Source: an uncultured Nitrosomonadales bacterium
GTDB lineage: Bacteria; Pseudomonadota; Gammaproteobacteria; Burkholderiales; Methylophilaceae
Length of the DNA stretch: 16,225 nucleotides
NCBI GenBank assembly: GCA_946481065.1
Contig: CAMLMA010000024.1
Span: 1 to 16,225 of the forward strand
Direction of reading: 5' to 3'
In this document: piece by piece, positions 7,929 through 15,318 of the stretch
Position numbering within the stretch: position 1 is the first letter of the stretch
Layout of the letters: each line of letters opens with the position of its first letter
The notes under the pieces: generated by a model
What the model was told of the DNA's origin: nothing
The model's database searches: none
What the model saw: only the letters and a program-made list of their open reading frames with translations
Made by a program: the position numbers and the translations under genes

Positions 7929-9382
7929 CAGTATTTGACTTGCACGCGATAATTGAGCGTTGCCTGACCTTCAGCCGGGATGTCGATCTTCCATACGGCC
8001 ATATTGCTGGAAGCTTTCTCGTGGGTCAGATTGGATCGCAACATCTTCCAATCGCCGGGGATCGGTTCTTGCACGATCACCGTCACGCGTTCCTTTTTTG
8101 CGTTCTTGAGCACGATCTCATAAGCGCTCTCATATGCGCTGTTGCCTTTGGCAGGATTAGGCAAGCGTTTGAAATCGGTCTGCCTCTTGTCCGCCGTCAC
8201 ATCGAAAGCGTCGCCTAGTTTGAGACGCACGGTTGCGTTTTTGGGCGTATGGTCGATATTGTCTTCGCCGACGAACTGCGCATTTCCTGCGCTATCTTTC
8301 TTGTAGACGCGCATCACCCCTTTGGGTAGAGGCATCCCAAGTTTGCTGGCTTCCTTGTTATCGAACTCGATGAACACGCCGACCTTCATTTTTTGGCCCA
8401 GATCGCCATTGTTGGGCAGATAACTCGATTGGTAGTAGTAATCGGCGCCGCGCAAGACCAGTTCCTTACGTACCGGCACCCCGGCCGCCGATAACAAAGC
8501 CACCTGTTTGGTCTGGTTCTCGGCGATGGTGGTCGGGCGATCCAGCGTATATAGGTGATATTCCAGCAGGGATTCTTCCGCCATCGGGGCCGCCGCATCT
8601 GCAGCCATTGCTTCCATGCGTAAGGTCTTCATCATCGGGCGGGCTTCCGGTACCCGGTTGATGTCGCCGGCTACAAGTTGCAGTTTGGCGTTCCGATAGC
8701 TCGTGCCGCTGGTATTGTCCAAGGTGACCCAGCCGGAGAGATCAAGCCTGTCTTCTGCCGGATTGAGTTCGGCGACATAGTCCGCTTTCCAGCTCAGTCC
8801 GCCGGTGAGATAGCTCAGCTCCAGATTCTGTTCAGAAGCGGCTTTGCTGTTGAGTTGCACCACCAGGGTGGGGCGGTCGCGCAAGTTGGCGGGTACATCG
8901 TTGTAGACGATACGCCCCGGGATCCCGGTCTCGATCTGGTCGCCGATCTTTAGAACAACGCCGTTATTGGCCGAGAGCACTTGTGCCTGGGTGGTGCTTT
9001 CGGCACCGGTCGCTGGATTGGTCTTGACGATACCGACGTTGCGGCCGACATACTTTTCCAGCAGTTTTTGCGGCGTCAGCAAGTCGAAATCAAAATTCTG
9101 TTCCAGGATCGATAAACTGCCGGCCTGGGTCAGGCTCCGTAGCAGCGCGGTCTCAGGGCGGATCTGGGCACTGACGTCACGCAACGCGAGTTTGTTCAGC
9201 CCGGCATGCAGCCTGACCTTGCGCTGGTCTTTGACCAAGGCAAGATTCTGGTTGTAGATGGTCACTGCGACACCTTGCTGGTCTTCCAGCGTACTGCGGG
9301 TCTCTTCAGGCTCTGCGGCTTGCAAGGTGGTACTGAAGGCAAGGATGGCGAGAGATGCGGTGCTGCAACGTTTGAGACTCAT
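7928..9382 (-). CDS. Exported DUF4139 domain protein
   Basis: A 484-residue protein with an N-terminal signal peptide (MSLKRCSTASLAILAFSTTLQA, cut near residues 22-23; no lipobox). The start has a good AGGAGA (9388-9393), 5 bases away. The central block (about 195-245) with LSYLTGGLSWKADY, LDLSGWVTLDNTSG and AKLQLVAGDINR is the hallmark of DUF4139, a mostly beta domain found in secreted proteins of unknown function. The C-terminal part (VRLKLGDAFDVTADKRQTDF, VIVQEPIPGDWKM) fits the rest of that family. It should act in the periplasm or outer membrane. Nothing in the sequence points to catalysis. It lies 36 bases downstream of maf and overlaps the methyltransferase gene by one base, so the three form a minus-strand operon. 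I do not assign a function. Confidence 0.85.
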   Translation of the reverse strand: MSLKRCSTASLAILAFSTTLQAAEPEETRSTLEDQQGVAVTIYNQNLALVKDQRKVRLHAGLNKLALRDVSAQIRPETALLRSLTQAGSLSILEQNFDFDLLTPQKLLEKYVGRNVGIVKTNPATGAESTTQAQVLSANNGVVLKIGDQIETGIPGRIVYNDVPANLRDRPTLVVQLNSKAASEQNLELSYLTGGLSWKADYVAELNPAEDRLDLSGWVTLDNTSGTSYRNAKLQLVAGDINRVPEARPMMKTLRMEAMAADAAAPMAEESLLEYHLYTLDRPTTIAENQTKQVALLSAAGVPVRKELVLRGADYYYQSSYLPNNGDLGQKMKVGVFIEFDNKEASKLGMPLPKGVMRVYKKDSAGNAQFVGEDNIDHTPKNATVRLKLGDAFDVTADKRQTDFKRLPNPAKGNSAYESAYEIVLKNAKKERVTVIVQEPIPGDWKMLRSNLTHEKASSNMAVWKIDIPAEGQATLNYRVQVKY

Positions 9383-9418
9383 TGGTTTCTCCTGGATTTT
9401 GGCTTGGAAGTGGCGCGC

Positions 9419-10003
9419 TCAGAGTACGCTAACGCCTTCATCTTGTAGCATGGAGATCAGGCGGATCAAGGGCAAGCCGATCAGGGCATTCGGATCCTCG
9501 CCATGGATCGCTTCGATCAGTGCGATCCCCAGCCCTTCGGATTTCGCGCTGCCAGCGCAATGGTAGGGCTGTTCCTTGCGCAGATAATGCTCGATCTGCT
9601 CATCCGTAAGCTGGCGGAACGTCACGATTGTGGCGACATTCTCGTCGTGCATGCTGCCGGTCCTGGCGTTGAACAGGCAGAGGGCGCTGTGGAAGGTGAC
9701 CTGACGACCACGCATGAGGCGTAGCTGTTTGACCGCATTGTCATGGGTTAGCGGCTTGCCGAGTTGCTGGCCATCGAGCGTAGCCACCTGGTCGCAACCG
9801 ATGATAAGCGCATCCTGATGTGATTTGGCGATCTTGCGGGCTTTTTCCTTGGCCAGTCGCAATGCCGTCTCTTCTGGTTGCTCGCCTGCCATCGGCGTTT
9901 CATCGACATCGGGTGCGATCACGCTGAATGGCAACTGCAGGCGCTCAAGCAGTTCGCGTCGGTAGATGGATGAGGAGGCGAGGATGAGATTCGGTTGTGT
10001 CAT
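9419..10003 (-). CDS. yceF: Maf/YceF-type nucleotide pyrophosphatase (likely 7-methyl-GTP pyrophosphatase)
   Basis: Maf-family house-cleaning enzyme that hydrolyses non-canonical or modified NTPs to NMP and pyrophosphate. The 194-residue sequence follows the E. coli YceF (m7GTP-specific) pattern rather than YhdE. It has [14 protein letters not shown] at the N-terminus, [20 protein letters not shown] with the catalytic-site Asp71, [18 protein letters not shown], and [12 protein letters not shown] near the end. The ATG at 10003 aligns with the family start, but I see no Shine-Dalgarno. It is the first gene of a minus-strand group with the DUF4139 and methyltransferase genes. The pycB terminator lies just upstream, so this group needs its own promoter or read-through; no convincing promoter is visible in the 30 bases between. 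Confidence 0.93.
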   Translation of the reverse strand: MTQPNLILASSSIYRRELLERLQLPFSVIAPDVDETPMAGEQPEETALRLAKEKARKIAKSHQDALIIGCDQVATLDGQQLGKPLTHDNAVKQLRLMRGRQVTFHSALCLFNARTGSMHDENVATIVTFRQLTDEQIEHYLRKEQPYHCAGSAKSEGLGIALIEAIHGEDPNALIGLPLIRLISMLQDEGVSVL

Positions 10004-10033
10004 GAGGTTGTGATGGATGGCATGGTGTTCGAT

Positions 10034-10065
10034 AAAAAAGCCGGCAGAATCTGAATTCTGCCGGC
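10034..10065 (-). terminator. Intrinsic terminator of the pycA-pycB operon
   Basis: GCCGGCAGAAT (10040-10050) and ATTCTGCCGGC (10055-10065) form a perfect 11-bp stem with a 4-base loop. On the minus strand this is followed at once by six T (A-run at 10034-10039). It begins 25 bases after the pycB stop. The GC-rich stem plus U-tract is a classic Rho-independent terminator. The other side lacks a T-run, so it acts mainly in the pycB direction. It separates pycAB from maf. Confidence 0.93.
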
Positions 10066-10090
10066 TTCGGAAGGAAGTTGCAAAACAGGG

Positions 10091-11935
10091 TTATTCCGGC
10101 TGGATTTCCAGGAGCGATTCGTCGGGCGTCACACTGTCGCCCTTGGCGACATGCACCGCGACCACGATACCGGATTTCGACGCCTGGATCTCGTTCTCCA
10201 TCTTCATGGCTTCGATCACGAGCACGGCATCGCCGGCATTGACCTTGTCGCCCGCCTTGACCTTGACATCGACGATGGTGCCCGGCATCGCAGCCGTTAC
10301 GCAACCACTATGCGATGGGCGAGGGCGACCACTGCTGCTGGTGCTGGGGGCCTTCTTCTTGCCGTTGCCGCTGCTCTTGCCGCCCGATACTTCGATCTCA
10401 CTCAAGGTCTCGACGATCACTTCCTCGGCGATACCATCGACCGAGACGTAGAACGGGCGCTGTTCCTCACCTTGATGGCCGCTGCCGGTGAGCTTGATGT
10501 GGAATGTCTCCCCGTGCAGCGTGACCTTGAACTCGTTCGGCGCGTAATGCGCGCCGCTCGACGTCACGGCCTCCTTGGTCAGTAGCGGTTCGGGCTTCAG
10601 GCTGCCCGCATTACGCTCTTGCAGGAAGGTTTTGGCCAAGTCAGGGAACATGGCATAGGTCAGCACGTCTTCCTCGGACTTCGCCAGGTTTTCGGATTCG
10701 GCGCGCAGCTTGTCCATCTCGTCTTCGAGCAGGTCGGCAGGTCGGCAGGTGATGACTTCGGCATCGCCCACGGCCAGATGCCGGACATCGGTGTTGACCG
10801 CGGCTGGTGCCTTGCCATAGTGGCCGAGGAGGTAGTTCTTGACCTCGTTGGTCACCGATTTGTAGCGCGCGCCAGTCATGACGTTGAGCACGGCCTGCGT
10901 GCCCACGATCTGCGAGGTCGGCGTGACAAGCGGTGGGAAACCCAGGTCTTCACGTACCCGCGGGATCTCAGCCAGCACCTCATCCATGCGACCCAAAGCG
11001 CCTTGCTCTTTCAGCTGGTTGGACAGGTTGGAGATCATGCCGCCCGGAACCTGGTTGACCAGCACACGGGTATCGACCCCGGTGAAATCGCTTTCGAACT
11101 GCCAGTATTTCTTGCGGACTTCACGGAAGTAGGCAGTGATCTCTTGTAGTGCTGCGAGATCGAGGCCGGTGTCGTATTCGGTGCCTTGCAGCGCGGCTAC
11201 CAGACTCTCGGTGGAGGGGTGGCTGGCGCCTTCGCCAAACGAGGAGTTGCTCGTATCGATGATGGCTGCACCGGCTTCAACGCCTTTCAGCAGGCACATC
11301 GCAGAGAGACCGGAAGTCGCATGGCTGTGAAGATGGATAGGAAGCTTGATGGCTGCGTGGAGTGCTTTGACCAAGTCATAGGTGACTTGAGGCGTAAGTA
11401 GGCCCGCCATGTCCTTGATGGCAAGGGTGTCAGCGCCCATGCCTTCCATCTCTTTGGCCAATGCGACGAAATAGGCGATGTCGTGCACAGGGCTGGTGGT
11501 GTAACTGATCGTGCCTTCCGCGTGCTTGCCGGATTTCTTCACCGCTTCGATAGAGACGCGAAGATTACGCGCATCGTTCATGGCATCGAAGATACGGAAC
11601 ACATCGACGCCGTTATCCGCGGATTTTTGCACGAAAGCGCGTACGACATCGTCAGAATAGTGGCGATAGCCCAACAGGTTCTGTCCGCGCAGCAGCATCT
11701 GGATGCGGGTATTGGGCAGGGCCTTGCGTAACTTTTTCAGGCGCTCCCAGGGGTCTTCCTTGAGATAGCGTACACAGGCGTCAAAAGTGGCACCGCCCCA
11801 GGCTTCAAGGGACCAGAAACCGATCGCGTCCAGTTTCGGACAGATAGGCAACATATCTTCCGTGCGCATGCGGGTGGCGATGAGGGATTGATGACCATCC
11901 CTTAAAACTAGTTCAGAAACATGTACTTTTGCCAT
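10091..11935 (-). CDS. pycB: Pyruvate carboxylase subunit B (carboxyltransferase plus biotin carrier; OadA-like)
   Basis: A 614-residue subunit that moves the carboxyl group from carboxybiotin to pyruvate, giving oxaloacetate. The N-terminal TIM-barrel carboxyltransferase has LRDGHQS (metal ligand Asp13), the probable carbamylated Lys174 in TLAIKDMAG, and the metal-binding HSH at 203-205. A conserved PYC/OADA domain follows (about 290-470). A low-complexity Gly/Ser/Lys/Pro linker (about 515-544) leads to the biotinyl domain, whose EAMKM has biotin-acceptor Lys578. The same architecture occurs in oxaloacetate decarboxylase alpha. Pairing with a biotin carboxylase gene and absence of membrane beta/gamma subunits favour pyruvate carboxylase. 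The Shine-Dalgarno is AAGGTGAG, about 11 bases before the ATG. It lies 33 bases downstream of pycA. Confidence 0.92.
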   Translation of the reverse strand: MAKVHVSELVLRDGHQSLIATRMRTEDMLPICPKLDAIGFWSLEAWGGATFDACVRYLKEDPWERLKKLRKALPNTRIQMLLRGQNLLGYRHYSDDVVRAFVQKSADNGVDVFRIFDAMNDARNLRVSIEAVKKSGKHAEGTISYTTSPVHDIAYFVALAKEMEGMGADTLAIKDMAGLLTPQVTYDLVKALHAAIKLPIHLHSHATSGLSAMCLLKGVEAGAAIIDTSNSSFGEGASHPSTESLVAALQGTEYDTGLDLAALQEITAYFREVRKKYWQFESDFTGVDTRVLVNQVPGGMISNLSNQLKEQGALGRMDEVLAEIPRVREDLGFPPLVTPTSQIVGTQAVLNVMTGARYKSVTNEVKNYLLGHYGKAPAAVNTDVRHLAVGDAEVITCRPADLLEDEMDKLRAESENLAKSEEDVLTYAMFPDLAKTFLQERNAGSLKPEPLLTKEAVTSSGAHYAPNEFKVTLHGETFHIKLTGSGHQGEEQRPFYVSVDGIAEEVIVETLSEIEVSGGKSSGNGKKKAPSTSSSGRPRPSHSGCVTAAMPGTIVDVKVKAGDKVNAGDAVLVIEAMKMENEIQASKSGIVVAVHVAKGDSVTPDESLLEIQPE

Positions 11936-11968
11936 ATTGTTAACTTCTCACCTTAGATTAATTCTTGC

Positions 11969-13387
11969 TCAAATGCCTTCATGTGCCGCAATCGCGGCAG
12001 AGATCGCGGCAGCGATGAGTTCGGGTGGGAACTCGGTAGCGTAATTGATCAGCTCGGGGTGGGTTTCCACGAAGCTCGTGTCGAAATGTGCGGCCCTGAA
12101 GGCCGAATGCTTCAGGATCTCCTGGTAGTAGGGGATCGTTGTCTTTACGCCATAGACCACCATGTCATCCAGTGCGCGTCGACCGCGTTCGATCACGCTT
12201 TCCCAGTTCAGTGCCCAGACCGTCAGCTTGGCGCACATCGAGTCGTAGTAGGGCGGGATCACATAGCCGCTGTACATGGCTGCGTCCATGCGAACGCCAG
12301 GGCCGCCAGGCGCGTAGTAACGCGTGATCTTGCCGAAACTGGGCAGAAAGTCGTTCTTCGGATCTTCGGCGTTGATGCGGAACTCCATGGCAAAGCCACG
12401 GTAATGTACGTCCTTCTGCTTGTACTGCAGCGGCAGGCCGTCGGCCACGCGAATCTGCTCCTGCACGATGTCGATCCCGGTGATGGTTTCCGTCACCGTA
12501 TGCTCGACTTGCAGACGCGTATTCATTTCCATGAAGTAGAAATTGTTGTCCGAATCCAGCAGGAATTCGACCGTGCCAGCGTTCTTGTAGCCCACCGCCT
12601 TGGCAGCCTTGACTGCCAGGTTGCCGATATACTCGCGCTGGGCATTGGTGAGCTGCGGCGAAGGGGCGATCTCGATCAGCTTCTGGTTGCGACGCTGGAT
12701 AGAGCAGTCGCGCTCGAACAAGTGAATGACGTTGCCGTGGCTATCGGCCATGACCTGCACTTCGATGTGACGCGGGTTGACCACGCACTTCTCAAGGAAC
12801 ACCTCGGGCTTGCCGAACGCCTTGCTCGCCTCGGAGATGACGCGATCGTAATTGCTCAGCAGCTCTTTCTCATCGTTGCAGCGGCGGATGCCGCGCCCAC
12901 CGCCACCATTGGTTGCCTTGAGCATGACGGGATAGCCGATCTTGTTGGCAAGCTTACGGGCTTCTTCGACATTCTCAAGATTGCCCTCGCTGCCAGGCAC
13001 GCAGGGGATGCGCGCCTTGATCATGGCATTGCGGGCCTGGATCTTGTCGCCCATCTGGCGGATCACTGGCGCATCGGGGCCGATGAACTTGATGCCGCGA
13101 CGTTTACAGATCTCGGCAAGCTCCGGATTCTCCGACAGGAAGCCGTACCCGGGATGCAAGGCATCGCAGCCTGATGCGACAGCAAGGTTGACGATATTGT
13201 GCGCATTCAAGTAGCCCAGCACGGGGTCTGAGCCGATGTTATAGGCCTCGTCAGCCTTCTTGACGTGCAGGGCGTGGCGGTCGGCATCCGAGTAGATGGC
13301 GACGGACTTGATGCCCATTTCAGAGCACGCACGAACGATGCGCACGGCGATTTCGCCGCGATTGGCAATTAGTATTTTTTTGATCAC
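11969..13387 (-). CDS. pycA: Pyruvate carboxylase subunit A (biotin carboxylase)
   Basis: ATP-grasp biotin carboxylase that carboxylates the biotin on PycB with bicarbonate and ATP. The protein has 472 residues, longer than E. coli AccC (449). MIKKILIANRGEIAVRI opens the domain. HPGYGFLSEN (78-87), the nucleotide-covering loop KATNGGGGRGI (157-167), and the active-site block EMNTRLQVEH (287-296, with Glu287, Asn289, Arg291 and Glu295) are all present. The C-terminal region (FPSFGKITRYYAPGGPGVRMD, GVKTTIPYYQEIL and TSFVETHPELINY) fits the two-subunit PycA type rather than AccC, and the pycB neighbour agrees. The start is GTG at 13387, set by the family alignment; the Shine-Dalgarno is weak. 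An extended -10 promoter lies about 50 bases upstream. Confidence 0.92.
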   Translation of the reverse strand: MIKKILIANRGEIAVRIVRACSEMGIKSVAIYSDADRHALHVKKADEAYNIGSDPVLGYLNAHNIVNLAVASGCDALHPGYGFLSENPELAEICKRRGIKFIGPDAPVIRQMGDKIQARNAMIKARIPCVPGSEGNLENVEEARKLANKIGYPVMLKATNGGGGRGIRRCNDEKELLSNYDRVISEASKAFGKPEVFLEKCVVNPRHIEVQVMADSHGNVIHLFERDCSIQRRNQKLIEIAPSPQLTNAQREYIGNLAVKAAKAVGYKNAGTVEFLLDSDNNFYFMEMNTRLQVEHTVTETITGIDIVQEQIRVADGLPLQYKQKDVHYRGFAMEFRINAEDPKNDFLPSFGKITRYYAPGGPGVRMDAAMYSGYVIPPYYDSMCAKLTVWALNWESVIERGRRALDDMVVYGVKTTIPYYQEILKHSAFRAAHFDTSFVETHPELINYATEFPPELIAAAISAAIAAHEGI

Positions 13388-13414
13388 GCGCTAACCTAAG
13401 ATTGATGCTGATTT

Positions 13415-13443
13415 TTGACACAGAAACCTGCAAATTATATCAT
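13415..13443 (+). promoter_or_regulatory. Sigma-70-type promoter for yceD-rpmF-plsX-fabH
   Basis: A perfect -35 TTGACA (13415-13420), a 17-base spacer and a -10 TATCAT (13438-13443, 5 of 6 consensus) point to the right. Transcription should start at about 13448-13453. Bases GCGCGCC follow the -10 box, a GC-rich discriminator of the kind found at ppGpp-repressed ribosomal promoters. Position and quality make this the likely main promoter of the operon. Confidence 0.78.
13434..13442 (-). promoter_or_regulatory. Extended -10 promoter for pycA-pycB
   Basis: Read on the minus strand this is TG-A-TATAAT: a perfect -10 (13434-13439) with a TG extension. The -35 region is poor, which suits an extended -10 promoter. 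Start would fall near 13427, giving a leader of about 40 bases before the pycA GTG. The box overlaps the -10 of the rightward yceD promoter by two bases, so polymerase cannot occupy both at once. Confidence 0.68.
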
Positions 13444-13452
13444 GCGCGCCTT

Positions 13453-13965
13453 ATGACTGCATTACCTGCCAGCGGCGCCATGATCGACAGCCTCGATTTT
13501 GCGAGAAAAGCGCTTGAAATTCATGATACAATCGCGGTTTCGCAGTTTTTGCGGCTGGCGGATTTCCTGAGCACGCCAGACGGTACGCTCGAGTATCAGC
13601 TGACCGGTTATCTGGATGAGCACCGCAGACCAGGGTTGAAATTGCTCATTACCGGCCGATTGATGCTGGTCTGTCAGCGTTGCCTTGGGGCTCTGGAATT
13701 TGATCTGGATAAGGAAGCCGTATTCGCCCTCGTGCGCGATGAGGCGGAGATACCAGACGGCGAAGACGAGAATGACGAAATCGATTATCTGGTTGCAGAG
13801 GCGCAGATGTCGGTAAGTGCATTGATCGAAGATGAATTACTGCTTTCGTTGCCTTTGGCACCGAAGCACGATTCGACAGTTTGTGGCACGACAAGCAAGC
13901 TGAGCGAATCAAAGAAAGCAAGCCCATTTGCCGAGTTGGAAAAACTCAAGTCGCAAGGGCGATAA
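13453..13965 (+). CDS. yceD: DUF177 protein YceD
   Basis: A 170-residue (from 13453) YceD/DUF177 protein. The family is linked to 23S rRNA accumulation and large-subunit assembly and nearly always sits before rpmF. CQRCLG (Cys74 and Cys77 in this numbering) is the typical CxxC. An acidic stretch (DEAEIPDGEDENDEIDYL), the LIEDELLLSLPLAPKHD segment and the C-terminal PFAELEKLK are family hallmarks. Starts upstream at 13402 (TTG) or 13405 (ATG) lie upstream of the -10 box and would not be in a transcript from the promoter at 13415. The ATG at 13453 would leave an almost leaderless mRNA. The ATG at 13480 (161 residues, beginning MIDSLDFARK) gives a leader of about 30 bases. Neither has a clear Shine-Dalgarno, so the start is uncertain. 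Confidence 0.85.
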   Translation: MTALPASGAMIDSLDFARKALEIHDTIAVSQFLRLADFLSTPDGTLEYQLTGYLDEHRRPGLKLLITGRLMLVCQRCLGALEFDLDKEAVFALVRDEAEIPDGEDENDEIDYLVAEAQMSVSALIEDELLLSLPLAPKHDSTVCGTTSKLSESKKASPFAELEKLKSQGR

Positions 13966-14009
13966 ATTGGCGAGAGCCTAAATTAGAGAGTACTGAATAG
14001 GAGTCAATC

Positions 14010-14189
14010 ATGGCAGTTCAACAAAACAAGAAGTCGCCTTCCAAGCGTGGCATGCATCGTTCGCACGACTTTCTGACCAACCCGCCGCTGGCTGTCGAGC
14101 CCACCACGGGCGAAACCCACCTGCGTCACCACGTCAGCCCGAACGGCTACTACCGTGGCCGCAAGGTTCTGCCTTCCAAGGGCGAGTAA
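14010..14189 (+). CDS. rpmF: 50S ribosomal protein L32
   Basis: A short gene for the 59-residue bL32 of the large ribosomal subunit. The sequence begins [20 protein letters not shown] and contains [32 protein letters not shown] and PSKGE. These are near-invariant in betaproteobacterial L32. It has no cysteines, so it is the zinc-free type. The start has a good AGGAG at 13999-14003, 6 bases from the ATG. It lies 44 bases after yceD and is expected to be cotranscribed from the promoter at 13415. A 6-7 bp hairpin covers its stop codon and a terminator-like hairpin follows within 25 bases, which may limit read-through into plsX. Confidence 0.97.
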   Translation: MAVQQNKKSPSKRGMHRSHDFLTNPPLAVEPTTGETHLRHHVSPNGYYRGRKVLPSKGE

Positions 14190-14203
14190 TCTAGTCGATT
14201 ACT
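14185..14203 (+). other. AT-rich hairpin over the rpmF stop codon
   Basis: AGTAAT (14185-14190) pairs with ATTACT (14198-14203), with an inner C-G pair and a TAGTC loop. The rpmF TAA lies in the left arm. No T-run follows. Translating ribosomes would keep it open, so it could be a 3'-end stability or processing element working together with the stronger hairpin 9 bases downstream. Role inferred. Confidence 0.4.
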
Positions 14204-14211
14204 GAACAAGT

Positions 14212-14244
14212 GCGCCAAGTCTTGATGGCTTGGCGTTTTGTTTT
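14212..14244 (+). terminator. Intrinsic terminator or attenuator between rpmF and plsX
   Basis: GCGCCAAGTC (14212-14221) and GGCTTGGCGT (14227-14236) form a stem of seven perfect central pairs plus one further G-C pair at the loop end and two G-U pairs. The loop is TTGAT. The stem runs straight into TTTTGTTTT. This is a good Rho-independent terminator shape inside what is normally one operon. It probably terminates part of the transcripts after rpmF, leaving plsX and fabH at a lower level or on another promoter. Confidence 0.75.
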
Positions 14245-14262
14245 GCAAATCCGATCCTGAAT

Positions 14263-15318
14263 ATGGATATCACCGTCGCCATCGATGCAATGGGGGGCGA
14301 TCACGGCCCGCACGTCACTGTTCCTGCTGCATTGGACGCATTAAAGCAGGACGACCAGATCAACATCGTGCTGGTAGGTCTCACAGAGGTCATCGAGGCG
14401 GAGCTCGCTGCGCACAAGGCTGCTGTCGGCCCTCGCTTGCGCATCCATCACGCTAGCGAAGTCGTGACCATGGATGAGTCTCCGCAAAGTGCATTGAAGA
14501 ATAAAAAAGATTCTTCGATGCGTGTGGCGATCAATCTGGTCAAGAGTGGCGAAGCCAATGCCTGTGTCAGTGCTGGCAATACCGGCGCCCTGATGGCGAC
14601 CGCGCGCTTCGTCCTGAAGACCCTGCCAGGCATCGATCGCCCAGCGATCGCCGCCACCCTGCCTAGCCAGAAGGGCATGACTTACATGCTGGATCTGGGT
14701 GCTAATGCTGATTGCACCCCAGAGCACTTGCTGCAGTTCGCCATCATGGGTGCCATGCTCGTTTCCTGTGTCGAGCACAAGGATCGGCCTACGGTCGGCC
14801 TGCTCAATATCGGTTCCGAAGACATCAAGGGCAATGAGGTCGTGAAGCAGGCGGGTGAGTTACTACGCGCCAGCCACCTTAACTTCTACGGGAATGTCGA
14901 GGGCAATGACATCTACAAGGGAACGACAGATGTCGTCGTTTGTGATGGGTTCGTCGGTAATATCGCCCTGAAGACCTCTGAAGGCCTGGCTCAGATGATG
15001 GCGCGCTTCCTGACCCAGGAATTCAAGCGCAGTTGGATGACCAAGCTGATGGCCCTGTTCGCGATGCCCGTGCTCAAGGCGTTCAAGAGCCGTCTAGACC
15101 CACGCCGCTATAACGGCGCCAGTTTTCTCGGCCTTCGCGGCATCGTCGTCAAGAGCCATGGCGGTGCGGATAGCTTCTCTTTCTACCACGCGATCCATGC
15201 GGCGGCAGAAGAGTCACGTAATGGTGTCTTGCGCCGTATCACGGAACAGCTAGAGATCGAACACATCAAACCGTCTGCCGCAGCCGAAGGCCCGGCAGCA
15301 GTAAAAGAGGTTGCATGA
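14263..15318 (+). CDS. plsX: Phosphate acyltransferase PlsX
   Basis: Makes acyl-phosphate from acyl-ACP and phosphate at the membrane surface, feeding PlsY for phosphatidic acid synthesis. The protein has 351 residues (E. coli 356). The N-terminus [16 protein letters not shown] is the family signature. [65 protein letters not shown] and [11 protein letters not shown] follow in the expected order. The start is set at the ATG at 14263. A TTG at 14230 lies inside the terminator hairpin and would only add an unconserved extension. The ribosome site is weak. The stop overlaps fabH as ATGA, so the two are translationally coupled. Confidence 0.96.
   Translation: MDITVAIDAMGGDHGPHVTVPAALDALKQDDQINIVLVGLTEVIEAELAAHKAAVGPRLRIHHASEVVTMDESPQSALKNKKDSSMRVAINLVKSGEANACVSAGNTGALMATARFVLKTLPGIDRPAIAATLPSQKGMTYMLDLGANADCTPEHLLQFAIMGAMLVSCVEHKDRPTVGLLNIGSEDIKGNEVVKQAGELLRASHLNFYGNVEGNDIYKGTTDVVVCDGFVGNIALKTSEGLAQMMARFLTQEFKRSWMTKLMALFAMPVLKAFKSRLDPRRYNGASFLGLRGIVVKSHGGADSFSFYHAIHAAAEESRNGVLRRITEQLEIEHIKPSAAAEGPAAVKEVA

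Noticed and set aside
10004..10033. Promoter for maf in the gap after the pycB terminator
   Set aside because: A TTTATC could serve as a -10, but no acceptable -35 stands at the right distance apart from the terminator stem itself. The evidence is too weak to annotate.
10091..11935. Assignment as sodium-pumping oxaloacetate decarboxylase alpha subunit
   Set aside because: The fold is shared, but no membrane beta or gamma subunit gene is adjacent and a biotin carboxylase gene is.
11981..13174. Long open frame (397 codons) on the plus strand across pycA
   Set aside because: It is antisense to the conserved biotin carboxylase, and its Arg/His/Asp-rich translation is a mirror of the codon bias of pycA. 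No ribosome site or domain is visible.
11969..13387. Assignment as accC, the acetyl-CoA carboxylase subunit
   Set aside because: The C-terminal region, the 472-residue length and the pycB partner downstream fit two-subunit pyruvate carboxylase. No accB is nearby.
14230..14262. TTG at 14230 as the plsX start
   Set aside because: It lies in the right arm of the terminator hairpin and adds residues not found in the family. The ATG at 14263 aligns with the conserved N-terminus.
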